This document shows, piece after piece, positions 10,014-19,566 of a DNA stretch of 64,000 nucleotides. The translations under genes and the position numbers were made by a program. Source of the stretch: Batrachochytrium dendrobatidis JAM81 (taxonomy: Eukaryota > Chytridiomycota > Chytridiomycetes > Rhizophydiales); contig NW_006281109.1 in NCBI RefSeq assembly GCF_000203795.2, forward strand, positions 692,001 through 756,000, in the 5' to 3' direction. The notes under the pieces were generated by a model. That model did no database searches. It was not told where the DNA came from and was given only the letters and a program-made list of their open reading frames with translations. How positions within the stretch are numbered: position 1 is the stretch's first letter; the number at the start of each line of letters is the position of its first letter.

Positions 10014-11480
10014 TTAGGATCTTTTAGGACCTGGAAACTTTTGAGGATTCCGCATTACTTCATCATATGATGGAGGCAAATCATCAGGGTTTTCTGAACT
10101 CGCTCCATATTGCTCAGAACTATCCACTGCACTTGTATGTGATGGAAGCACACTTTGAATTGCTTGTTGTGATGAACTTTGGGTCCTACTACTAGAGGCA
10201 CCTCCAGATTCCACTGATCGGTTCAATATTGCCTCGTATGATTCGCGATTGAGTATTGTATGAGCGTATCCTGATTCAGTGAGTACATGCAAAGTAATTG
10301 CTAAAGCATTTATAAACTTTGTGAATAGGAGTAATAAGACTCTTTCTTTTTGATGTTTCAGTTTCGACGACGAGTCATCACGCTTGAACTCGAGGGCTTG
10401 CATGCTATTTTGAAGCTCAACAAGTTTGGAAGATTGGATTTGAATCTCAAGTTCAAGGTTCTCAAGTTGATGTATATGCTTGAAGTCATAGGGATTCTGC
10501 TCGTGTTTATGTCTAGACTGCTGACATCGTGTATTTAGCTCAACTATAAGTTGTTTTTGAGCAGTAACAGCATCTTTTGCAGATTTGCATTCTGGCAGTA
10601 TTTTAGTGGAATGATGATCCATTCCACTAAAATAGTTTCTGATCAAACGTTTCTCCTCATCTGGAATTCCGCTTAAAACAAATTTATATTCATGTCCTAC
10701 ACTGTAAACGTTTGCATATATATCTGGTTGATAAGAGGCTGCTGAGGTGCTAGGTTTGGCACTTGTATGTGATGGAGACACACTTTGAATTGCTTGTTGT
10801 GATGAACTTTGGGTCCTACTACTAGAGGCACCTCCAGATTCCACTGATCGGTTCAATATTGCCTCGTATGATTGGCGGTCGAGTATTGTATGAGCGTATC
10901 CTGATTCAATGAGTGCATACAAAGTAATTGATAAAGCGTCTGTAAACTTTTTGAATAGGAGTAATAAGACTCTTTCTCTTTGATGTTGCAGTTTCGACAA
11001 CGAGCTATCACGCTTGAACTCGAGGGATTGCATGTTATTTTGAAGCTCAGCAAGTTTGGAAGATTGGATTCGAATCTCAAGTTTAAAGCTCTTGAGTTGA
11101 AGTATATGATTCGAATTCTGGGGATCCTGCTCGTGTTTATGTTTAAACCGCTCATATCCTGTATTTAGATCAACCATAAGTCGTTTTTGAGCAGTAACCG
11201 CATCTTTTGCAGATTTGCATTCTGTAAATATGCTTGGATCATGATTCGTCATTTCAGTAAGATAGTTTCTGATCAAACGTTTATCCTCACTTGTAATTTT
11301 CTTTAAATTATATTTATATTCATGTCCTGCACTGCGAATCTTTACATACATATCTGGTTGATAATAAGCTGTTAAAGTGCTAGGTTTGGCACTTGTAGTT
11401 GCAGTAGGAAGAACTGGAGTAGCAATAGTAACTGAGCAACCAAGCAGGGTTGATGATAATACAACGACTATGAATTTCAT
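10014..11480 (-). CDS. Secreted coiled-coil protein with tandem repeat and C-terminal PPxY motif
   Basis: Single-exon gene, 488 residues. The N-terminus is a signal peptide (MKFIVVVLSSTLLGCSVTIA, then TPV). The mature protein is an internal tandem duplication of about 209 residues. Each unit has YQPD[MI]Y, an EYK segment, CKSAKDAVTAQK, a heptad-like helix (LEIxIQSSKLxELQN) and a leucine-rich helix ending in SGYAHTIL, then a Ser/Gln linker. The two units share stretches of almost identical DNA, so the duplication is recent or maintained by conversion. The C-terminus has DDLPPSYDEVM, a PPxY motif of the kind bound by WW domains, and a basic end. Paralogues on the same strand are at 21103 and 23405. 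I know no biochemical function; secretion is inferred from the leader. Confidence 0.8.
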   Translation of the reverse strand: MKFIVVVLSSTLLGCSVTIATPVLPTATTSAKPSTLTAYYQPDMYVKIRSAGHEYKYNLKKITSEDKRLIRNYLTEMTNHDPSIFTECKSAKDAVTAQKRLMVDLNTGYERFKHKHEQDPQNSNHILQLKSFKLEIRIQSSKLAELQNNMQSLEFKRDSSLSKLQHQRERVLLLLFKKFTDALSITLYALIESGYAHTILDRQSYEAILNRSVESGGASSSRTQSSSQQAIQSVSPSHTSAKPSTSAASYQPDIYANVYSVGHEYKFVLSGIPDEEKRLIRNYFSGMDHHSTKILPECKSAKDAVTAQKQLIVELNTRCQQSRHKHEQNPYDFKHIHQLENLELEIQIQSSKLVELQNSMQALEFKRDDSSSKLKHQKERVLLLLFTKFINALAITLHVLTESGYAHTILNRESYEAILNRSVESGGASSSRTQSSSQQAIQSVLPSHTSAVDSSEQYGASSENPDDLPPSYDEVMRNPQKFPGPKRS

Positions 11481-11524
11481 TTTGTTGGTTTGGTCAAGAG
11501 TTGCATATGATTGTTATTCAGCAA

Positions 11525-11600
11525 GTCGGGTTTTATATTGCATTTATATTTTGTGTTGAATAAATAGTATTAAAAGCATGTTTCCTGAATGGCCGTTAAG
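11525..11600 (-). promoter_or_regulatory. Promoter of secreted gene 1: TATA box plus family module
   Basis: TATAAAA lies at 11531-11537 on the minus strand, about 50 bp upstream of the ATG. Further upstream come ATATAAAT (11542-11549) and GCTTTTAATACTA (11567-11579). The same order occurs upstream of the paralogues at 21885-21925 and 24525-24566, and beyond it a shared word, ACCCTGACAA, near 11620, 21970 and 24610. Confidence 0.5.
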
Positions 11601-11904
11601 GAACTGTGTTATTGTCAGGGTTAGTATTGGGTTATTGCTATCAATATCAAAGCAACTTCGAACAGAGATCCCTTATATAATAATCCGCAATTTGACTGAG
11701 CCGCTGTTTGACTGTATTCGAATATCGTATGGCTATTCGATTATGTATTTTTCCGTTTTTTTATACCTTGAAGGGTTAGCAAGCCACAACATAGTCAGGT
11801 ACAGACCAAGTAGGACGATGAAATGTCAGTCATTCATGTATTGTATGGTCAACGTATTTTACAAGCATCATTGCTTGTTGATCGTGTCATGACCAATATT
11901 GATT
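11601..11904. other. Upstream flank of secreted gene 1
   Basis: The sequence is part of the duplicated block shared with the two paralogous loci. The open frame here (11578-11892) has a counterpart at 21905, but it follows promoter similarity rather than protein similarity and is not called a gene. Confidence 0.4.
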
Positions 11905-12470
11905 GTGTAGTTCAGAGTTTATAATGTTTGCGAGTATGGTATACAGTGATGATCGGTTCAAAGTATCACATCGACTAAACGACCAACTTTCACAATGCAT
12001 GCAATCGCCAAACCGTCAAGTCAAAATGGCGGCAAGTCATGATTGATATTGACCAAATGATTGACATTCAACTCACCTGGTGTCGATATGCATATAGGCG
12101 ATAAAAACATGTACAGAGCTGTTCAATCATGAGTATAACTGTGACGTTGAACCCATGGTTGATATTATTGTTCAAGAGTCTGATCAAGAAATGTTCACAT
12201 TGGCAATTGACCTGTTCTTGAAAGTTTGCAATGAGATTGACGATGAAAATGTATGTTTACAACGATACAATATTGGATCAGTTTGGACAGTGTCTTGTGT
12301 TGTTGATTGTATACTTGACATTGAACAATATCATAATATCGACTTGATTGACAACTGAAATCATGGAATGCCTGGTGATTGTATCAGTTGACATGTATTG
12401 GATAGGTTGTTGCTATGACCCAGTACATGCAGTGGAGTATGTCGAAATGCATTGATTATGGGATTGGATG
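11905..12470 (+). pseudogene. Relic of a third ARM-DUF4246 gene (exons 2-4 only)
   Basis: Positions ~11925-12035 match exon 2 of the two complete copies (GTATACAGTGATGATCGGTT and CCAAACCGTCAAGTCAAAATG), including the GC donor (GGCAAGTC) of intron 2. Positions ~12140-12250 match exon 3 (YNCDVEPMVDIIV in frame, ending DDEN before GTATGT). Intron 3 is recognisable, but its acceptor CATTAG has become CATAAT. Exon 4 is eroded, with short matches such as TGACCCAGTA near 12417. Exons 1 and 5, including the whole DUF4246 domain, are missing. Confidence 0.75.
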
Positions 12471-13445
12471 ATCAATTGGATAATACGATCGAATACCGTC
12501 GATCACTTTGTTGGTGGCCAGTATCACATGTGTACAATACCAATATGTTGCACAACTGTGATTAAAACAGGCTGGAGCATGCCACATTGTAGCAATGTAA
12601 TCAACTTGGTACACCGCATGCCAGCATACATGTACTGCAGTATACACTAGTAGTGATGATTCAACCAACGACATGCGTGGTTGTAATATTATACGTGAAA
12701 CCACATATTGATGTTCATGTTCATGATTATGGGGACATACAGCATTACAATAATGGGTCAGAAACAATATGATGGAACTGGATGCGTAATATCAAAACCA
12801 TGTCCAGAATATGTGATATAACAACAACTTGCAGCCATATTGATGTAAATAGACCACTAAATAACAGTGTTGGTGTGTGATAGACAGCTGCATTACTGAC
12901 ATGTGCCATGATTATTGTTGAACTAGATTGCGATCGTATCCGAGATTCAGAATACAACAAATGTGTGTAGAGTTGTATTGACATTATTGACAGTCCAACA
13001 CAATACATGAATGTGGGTTCAAACTTGGTGATCGTACAATGTATGATTACTAAGAGTGCACAATGTGTAGATTCAACATTATAGTCTGATTGTGTGTCAT
13101 ATGATGGTTGTTATATTTGGAACACATAATGCAGTCAATGTGTAGTAACCATTGTATATCTCAAACCAAAGTCATTGCATGCTGAATACCAAAGCGATCC
13201 ATTTTACATGAATACGGTTGTAAAAAGGAGCATTTGCGGTTACACAACACCTTGAAGGGTGTGCTTTTCAATATACCTGATAAAAGGGTCGTAAAAGCAT
13301 AATTCAATCGACACGATCATCAAATCGATCAATATGATATTGTGATTATGGAGCAGCATACTATGGTTTGATATTAGCTCATTAAAAGCAATCAAGTAAC
13401 CCTGTATAGTCGGTTAACCTAAAAGGGTTGGTTTGCTATACAAAA
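12471..13445. repeat. Gene-poor flank; left part of an inverted duplication
   Basis: From about 12890 the sequence is an inverted copy of 41600-41050, so this is the upstream flank of the secreted gene carried along with it. It contains the dispersed word TGTATGATTACTAAGAGTG (reverse orientation, 13040-13058). From 12471 to 12890 I see no gene; the open frames have no recognisable features. Confidence 0.45.
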
Positions 13446-13513
13446 CATACAAATACAATCGATTACACTCAATCTTATAATCGACATCAGTCTCAACACT
13501 CTATTTTTGTATT

Positions 13514-13529
13514 AATAGTTTAAACTATT
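13514..13529. promoter_or_regulatory. 16-bp perfect palindrome just upstream of secreted gene start
   Basis: AATAGTTTAAACTATT is a perfect palindrome ending 10 bp before the ATG at 13540. It is identical at 40956-40971 in front of the inverted paralogue. It may be a transcription-factor site or an RNA hairpin in the leader; the role is unknown. The TATA-like word seen in copy 2 (ATATAAAT, 41032-41037) reads TACAAAT here at 13449-13454. Confidence 0.45.
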
Positions 13530-13539
13530 CATCGGCTTA

Positions 13540-14490
13540 ATGAGATTGGTTGACATTTTATTCGTACTGACTGCGGCAACAACCGTTAATGCAATACTGA
13601 TCCAGACTGATAACGATGGTTCACCCAAAGCATCAGTCACTTCCAGTCAAGCGTTTGGTCCGACTGATAAGCCCAGTCCAGAGATTCCTAACGAAGACTG
13701 GAAAAGTATAGTGGATGCAATTAATTCAAGCATTTTCAGTCAAGACTGGCAAGACCCAATTGATGAGCCCAGTTCAAGTATTTCAAGCCAAGATCAGCAA
13801 CAACCAATGGACCAACCCATTCCAAACACTTCTGATGAATATTGGAAATCCATAATGAATGAAATCCGTTTAACCACTCCTGAAGACTGGAAAGAAATAG
13901 TTGATGCAGTCAATTCACAAATCTATGACCAAGACCAGCAACAAACAATTGATGTAGTTGATCCAAGTACTTCCAAACAAGGTCGAAAACGACCAATGGA
14001 CCAACCCAGTCCAAACACTCCTAAACGAAGTCGAAAACGACCAATTGATGTAGTTGATCCAAACACTCCTAAACGAGGTCGGAAACGGCCAGCTGATCAA
14101 CCCAGTCCAAGCACTTCCAGACAAGACCAGCAACAACCAATAAACGAAGGCGAGTCTGCCAATACTGTTCCAAATCAAGTGACTGTATTAAGCCAAAGAT
14201 ATCAGAGAACCTTTAATCGTATAAAGAAAAGACTTGTAACATCTAAAGAAATACAAAAGAAAAAATGGAAAGAATATCGTGAATATGCAGACCTCAAATT
14301 CAGTCAGCAGTTAGCGTTAGCAATGGGCAAAGAAATATCTGAACCAATGCACAATCCAGAGGTTGAAAAGCGATTGAAAGAAGAGTATGAAAAGGCAAGG
14401 AGAAAAATATACGCTATCAGACGAAATTTGAAAAACTATATGGCAAAGCATGGTTTAGAATCTCAAGAGCCGAAAGTAGATTCAGATTGA
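13540..14490 (+). CDS. Secreted protein with repeated basic NLS-like motifs, copy 1
   Basis: Single exon, 316 residues. Signal peptide MRLVDILFVLTAATTVNA, then a Pro/Ser/Gln-rich region of imperfect repeats. The units contain PSxxT, DQQQP and basic KRGRKRP-type clusters (KQGRKRP, KRSRKRP, KRGRKRP), with EDWKxIVDAxNS repeats ahead of them. The last ~100 residues are a charged helix, probably coiled coil (YQRTFNRIKKRL through ARRKIYAIRRNLKNYM). The basic clusters resemble monopartite nuclear localisation signals, odd in a protein with a secretion signal. A longer paralogue (348 residues) lies inverted at 39899-40945. Function unknown; the family looks like a chytrid-specific secreted family (inference). 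Confidence 0.8.
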   Translation: MRLVDILFVLTAATTVNAILIQTDNDGSPKASVTSSQAFGPTDKPSPEIPNEDWKSIVDAINSSIFSQDWQDPIDEPSSSISSQDQQQPMDQPIPNTSDEYWKSIMNEIRLTTPEDWKEIVDAVNSQIYDQDQQQTIDVVDPSTSKQGRKRPMDQPSPNTPKRSRKRPIDVVDPNTPKRGRKRPADQPSPSTSRQDQQQPINEGESANTVPNQVTVLSQRYQRTFNRIKKRLVTSKEIQKKKWKEYREYADLKFSQQLALAMGKEISEPMHNPEVEKRLKEEYEKARRKIYAIRRNLKNYMAKHGLESQEPKVDSD

Positions 14491-15845
14491 TGGTTTGTCG
14501 ATGATTTTGATTTTGAATAAATTTAAACTTTCTGATATGTTGATATTTATCGAGTATTGTGAATGGGTCAACAACCATATCATTGATTGCGTATACTGTG
14601 TTGAGTATTACATCAACAGTTACTGGATTGTTGATTGATACATTGACATGGTTTGTTTCATATACATCAATGACCTGATAACAACCAGTGTTGATTGTAA
14701 CTATCAATCGCACTTGCAATCACTTGTCAGTTGCATGGTTGCATGATATCACCAACTGACCATGTCGTGCGCTGTACAACAAATTGAGCAATACACATGT
14801 TCAAAGTCGGATGCAGATTGCAACATCAACCGCTTCGATATTGATCAATTAGTGTTGTGTCAGTTTGCAATGTAATGTATGCGGTGTGGTATTACGCAGC
14901 ATGGTATTGGTAGTGTCGTATTGACAGCCGTATTGATTTAAATGGATCACTTCAGTATTCATTTGCAATGACTGCATTGCGTGTTCGATATACAACGACC
15001 ATCATACGACACACAATCAGACTAATGTTGAATCTACATTTTGTACACTCTTAGTAATCATACATTGTACAATCACCAAGTTTGAACCCACATTCATGTA
15101 TTGTGTTTGACTGTCAATATTGTCAATACAACTCTCACTCATTTGTTGATGATATTCATGTTCAGGTATTAGCAATCAAACATTCAACTATACGATCAAA
15201 CAGTGATTGAACATACTTGGCTGTTTATTGATACATGTGATGTTTGGTGTCTACAACTTGTCATGTAGTAATGTTGAAATATCTGTGGAATATGGGTGTC
15301 AGCGTATCACAGCATGTCAGTTATACTGCATAGTGGTCCTGTGATGTCCTGGTGTTGCCTATACAATCGATGTTTGTTGTTTGGTTTGAAGTATGGTGTA
15401 TCCAATTTAACACAGTATATGACTTTACCAGATTTCAATCCCAACATGACTGTTAGTTTGGTAACTGCCGACTTGACTTTGGTAACCATATGTTGATATA
15501 TCAGCAATCTGTTGTGTTGTGCTGATGTAGATTGATTACTATAACCTATTGCTGCACGATCTTGTAAAGCATGTATTTTCTGCATATGATTGACCCAGCT
15601 ATGTTGCTGATTGTGAACCACAGTGTTACATTGTATATCCATGTTGTTGGAAACCGAGTTTTTCAAGTCATTGTGTTGTGCTGATCATTTCTGTCAATGT
15701 GATTTGTGCTGCTATAAACTCGACCTGCATTGCCGATCAAGACACATGTCTGCTTGACAGACTTGCATGAAATACATCCGTGACCTAAACACCACATACA
15801 TTCAATCGTGGATTTTCAGATCCAGCATCTCCGGTTCAGTTGGCA
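14491..15845. other. 3' flank of secreted gene, dispersed repeat, gene-poor DNA
   Basis: On the minus strand 14417-14719 carries a truncated copy of the frame that is longer at 39532-39978. Positions 14975-15150 are a further copy of the dispersed repeat with TAGTAATCATACATTGTAC, also at 13040 (reverse), 27820 and 41430. The remainder up to about 15845 has open frames on both strands but nothing I can assign; it may include the 3' end of the decayed retrotransposon. Confidence 0.4.
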
Positions 15846-15849
15846 TTGC

Positions 15850-18460
15850 AGTGGATGGACAGTATAGTGGTACATTGACCAAGTATGAGTGATGTATTCA
15901 TCGTGTATTTGCTATCAACATTGACATCACAGCGTTCCAATGTTTGTCAGTCGGGTTGTGTATCAACATCGACACTTGTTTGACGGCTGTCCAACAGCTG
16001 TTTGTAAGTCTGGGTATGTTGCAACCATTGCATACACTAGTAATTGGACTGCTTCATGATCAGACCGAGTCGTGGTAAACTCACCTTTTTCAGCTACCTT
16101 CGACTGTAGTCATGGCTCGATTACAATGTGCAGCAGTCTGCAACAACACATTCCATACATTCCAAACATTGATAATACGTCATTAAAGTGGTGTCTGTGT
16201 GATTGAGATGGTCTGATCGACACAATCTCGGTCAACTTTGATGTCGAAACATGTATGTATTGGTTCAAAATGTTTGAAAATACCTTGAACAGTCGCGACT
16301 TGATCAAATCTAGCAATGCGCAATCATCACTTGGTATCAATGTCATCGATATATATAGCGACTGCAACAAATAAAGTGTCCGTTTGAAGTGTATCAATGC
16401 ATATGTCAAACACATACTTGTTGTGACGGCCAACTGTATGACCCGAGTCACTCTGTCGCTTGTATTCACCTGGCAGATCCAAATAGTAAGACTCGTCAAT
16501 GTTTGCATTGATGAATGTGTTGTTCGTACGGTCAACTATCCAGTCGTGAATGTTACAGTTGCTGATGGCCGCTAATGTTGATAATATGCTTAATCAAGTG
16601 AGCCCGAGTATCGATGCGTAGGTTTCGTGCAAGTTATTCCTTGAATTTGTTGGAACTGTATTGTCACGAGTCTTGCTTTGGACTTGTCGATTGATCCGTC
16701 GATTGGTCCGTCAATCTTGTGGTCAATGTCTTGACCCATTTTGTATTGGTGGTATGTGTTACACTGTCCATGTGTTGTGAGTTGACGAGTTCATTTATGC
16801 ATCTGCTGGTTTCCAAATATCTGATTTTGAATATTGCATGGTTTTTTGCCAGAAATGCGGTACTACTATATCAATGTATTGTGCCAAGAACTTTACAATC
16901 GAATGACTTGGTCAGGGTCATACATGACTGAATCCAGTCGATTTGGTCTTGGATTACTGATGTTTGTGCAGTTGGATCCACGATTTGTCTGCAGTTGATT
17001 GTTTGATATTGGATTGTGTCGGATTGACTAGAGTATCAGTAGCCTTGCTCGAGTGTTTAGAGTCTCATAAACCAATCAGTTTTGATTGATTGGTTACTTG
17101 TGGATCGACTTGGCTCGATTGACTGCGTTCTATCGAGGTTCCACAGTTCTTGTTCGGTCATCCATCTGGACACGTCGAGGTATACCCGTTTCCAGTGTTT
17201 TCAATGACAGTGATCGAGTCTTTTCCAGTTGGGACACTCGATTCTATGTTCATTTCTCAACTGATTTTGTTGGTTGGGCTGTTTCGAGTCTTGTGGCATG
17301 CTCTGTGTGTCGACATGTGTTCCACTGCTGTGAATTCAGTCATTTTCAGTATTGTCCATCATATGAGCATTGTTGTATATACCCATGACTGCTTTCTGAA
17401 ATACTGTTGGTGTGGGTAACAAAGCAATGTAGCTTAACAGCGTAAATCTGTATTCATCACGATATACAACAAACCTTGCCGTTTCGATGTTATAGAATGT
17501 GTATGCCTTTGATTCCGGTTAGTACTCAACTCCGACGCATGGTATCGTCCCAGAGTCAATTTCTCGAGTGACGATACTGGAAAAAGTACATGTGCCTGAC
17601 ATCCATCTGGACATAGGTGAGCCATAACTGACTCGAATACATACCATAGCTCGTAAGGCGTCCTGTTGTTTATAGCCAAGTGTGCGACCTATTTTGCAGG
17701 TATACCACCGTCATCACTGTTACTGCCATAACTTTATGATCTTGGCTTCGACTAGTATGGACCTTATCGCATCCATGATCGGGGTCAGTTTTGCACTCAG
17801 TAACACCATTTTACCAGTATGTGTAGGGTGTTGGCAGCCTCTTGATCCCTGTTCCCGCCAAGTACTGGTCGAATAGCAGAAACCTGAGCTTTGCTCTATT
17901 GTCGGTGCACATCATCCGGACTGGTAATTCAGTTTGATTGTCAACCAGAACGACATGTTCCTTGAACTCGTCCAACACTTGATGTTTGGAGTGTAGCATA
18001 CACAGATGTGCATATTTTCATAAATCATATACAATGATATAACAGCACTTTGATTGAACTGCTGATTAACGGACAAGAAACCTGACAAGTCCATATGCGG
18101 GAGCACGTTGGTTTGTATTTACCAATGATTTGACTTTTCAGTGAATGGGAGTTTCGTCGACTTTCTTTTGGTGCATGACATGCTGCGTTTTTCATGCTCG
18201 GTATTTGTTGCAACGCCAAGTCATGACTCTTTTGAAGCGCTCTGATGCTTTTTGATAATATGGCCAATCTCTTGTACTGTGTGTCTATATCCACTGACAC
18301 TCGACATTCCAAACTTGATGCATGGTGATTGATGTTTATTGAAAGTTGTTTGTCTGGACAACACCCTGAAATCAGCCATGTCGAGCCATTTGCTTGAAAT
18401 GCAGTCATCAGCGGTGCATTTTTTGTATTGGTATATATTTTCCTTTTTTTGAAGACCAAA
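15850..18460 (-). mobile_element. Decayed Ty1/copia retrotransposon (pol remnant)
   Basis: Frameshifted pieces on the minus strand appear in the copia order protease, integrase, reverse transcriptase, RNase H. A protease-like WLISGC piece lies near 18380. A pre-integrase CHAPKE segment leads into HMDLSGF (about 18190-18080). The integrase core has VDNQTELPVRMMCTDN and TGIKRLPTPYT (17990-17815), then NGVTE, MDAIRSILVEAK, VVYLQNRS and NNRTPYELWY (17800-17640). The reverse transcriptase has KARLVT, FQQIQGI (about 16680-16630), FINANIDESYYLDLPGEY (about 16520-16465) and YIDD (about 16355). The RNase H has HWNAV near 15945. No frame is intact and I could not identify LTRs. Confidence 0.75.
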
Positions 18461-19398
18461 ATATTACAGCCTTGTCAAGCATCGTGTTTTTGGAAACGAG
18501 ATTGCTGAGCATGTAGGTATGAATATGACATTGGTAATGCAACTATTTGCTCCATACATTTGATGTTGCAAGTCAGATCGACTGTGCAAACGCCCTGAAT
18601 TGTAGTCGTCTGTGCTTGATGACTACTCTTGAATTGTGGTATAGTTTAGTTTGTAAGCCATTGTTCACAGCAAACCATACAACCTGTGGCTCAAGAGTCT
18701 AGTGTAAATTCACCGCCATTTTGAGAGTTTTTTGTGAATTCCAATTGTACAGTACCACAGTGATCGACCATGTTTGTGTCGATGCTCTTGTTGGATAGTA
18801 ATAGTTTGAGTTGAATTGTACTCTCGAGTCTTTGACTGTTGATTCCAATATGCTTTCACAGAATATTACCACTAAAGCTTAAATGGATAAATACCATTGT
18901 GGTCGTAACCAAGCTGTGTTGGTCAAGCGAAATGGAGATATCAGCAACGAATACTCCACCCTGATATCTTGGCATTCGGACACCCTGAAACCCTGGCCAC
19001 TAAAGTCGAAAGCACCCTTTTAGCCCTGAGTGTTTTTGTTTGCATAGTCTATGCTGACAATCAGGCCGCTCTGCAATTTGGTGTTTGAATGCACTGCTAA
19101 ATAGTACCTAAATACATGTGTGCTTTATTTGACTTTGAAATGGGTGGCCAAATATAGTTTATTGGGCTTTATACTAGTTTAATCCAGTCTCCCTTGGCTG
19201 TGAGCATCCCTTATCTACATGCAAAGTTATGTGATCACATCAAGTACGACTTTCAAGATTGTTTCGGGAAAATCTGCAATATAAAAAGCCAGGTTTTACC
19301 CGAATCTTGGATCCATCAAACACCATCGTCTCAGTCTATTATACTCCAATCTACTCTACTCCACTACATTTCAACCCAATCCAATATATCAACCGACC
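18461..19398. other. Gene-poor DNA with promoter of the cysteine-rich gene
   Basis: I see no gene up to the small secreted gene. ATATAAAAAG at 19279-19288, 111 bp upstream of its ATG, is a good TATA box, followed by a pyrimidine-rich leader (TCTATTATACTCCAATCTAC and similar). The 5' part might include gag remnants of the copia element, which I cannot recognise. Confidence 0.4.
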
Positions 19399-19566
19399 AT
19401 GAAATTCACTGTCATCGCACTCATCGCTGCTCTTGTCGTATCTGTCACTGCTGCTCCTAGCCCGTATTTTGCTCCACGTTTTTGCAGTGGTACAAATGAA
19501 TGTAACCTAGGAGAAAAATGCCAAATCACCAATAGTCAATCGTTTGGAGTCTGCATGTCTGAATAA
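19399..19566 (+). CDS. Small secreted cysteine-rich protein (55 residues)
   Basis: The ATG at 19399 opens a 55-codon frame ending TAA at 19564-19566. Residues 1-19 form a typical signal peptide (MKFTVIALIAALVVSVTAA, then PSP). The mature part of ~36 residues has four cysteines (29, 35, 41 and 52) in a C-x5-C-x5-C-x10-C pattern, with NECNLGEKCQ and FGVC, like small disulphide-stabilised secreted peptides. A TATA box lies upstream and the leader is pyrimidine-rich, supporting an expressed gene. It may be an effector or a surface or antimicrobial peptide; the sequence does not say which. No intron is needed. Confidence 0.7.
   Translation: MKFTVIALIAALVVSVTAAPSPYFAPRFCSGTNECNLGEKCQITNSQSFGVCMSE

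Larger units (their letters stand above)
12890..14695 (+). repeat. Inverted segmental duplication, copy 1 (pairs with 39685-41600)
   Basis: Upstream flank, leader, secreted gene and 3' flank match the block at 39685-41600 in opposite orientation. Similarity stops near 14695, where the antisense frame loses its N-terminal part. Confidence 0.7.

Noticed and set aside
11578..11892. 104-codon plus-strand frame upstream of secreted gene 1, with a counterpart at 21905-22171
   Set aside because: It lies on the conserved promoter/flank of the duplicated block and the two translations are not alike beyond what shared promoter DNA explains.
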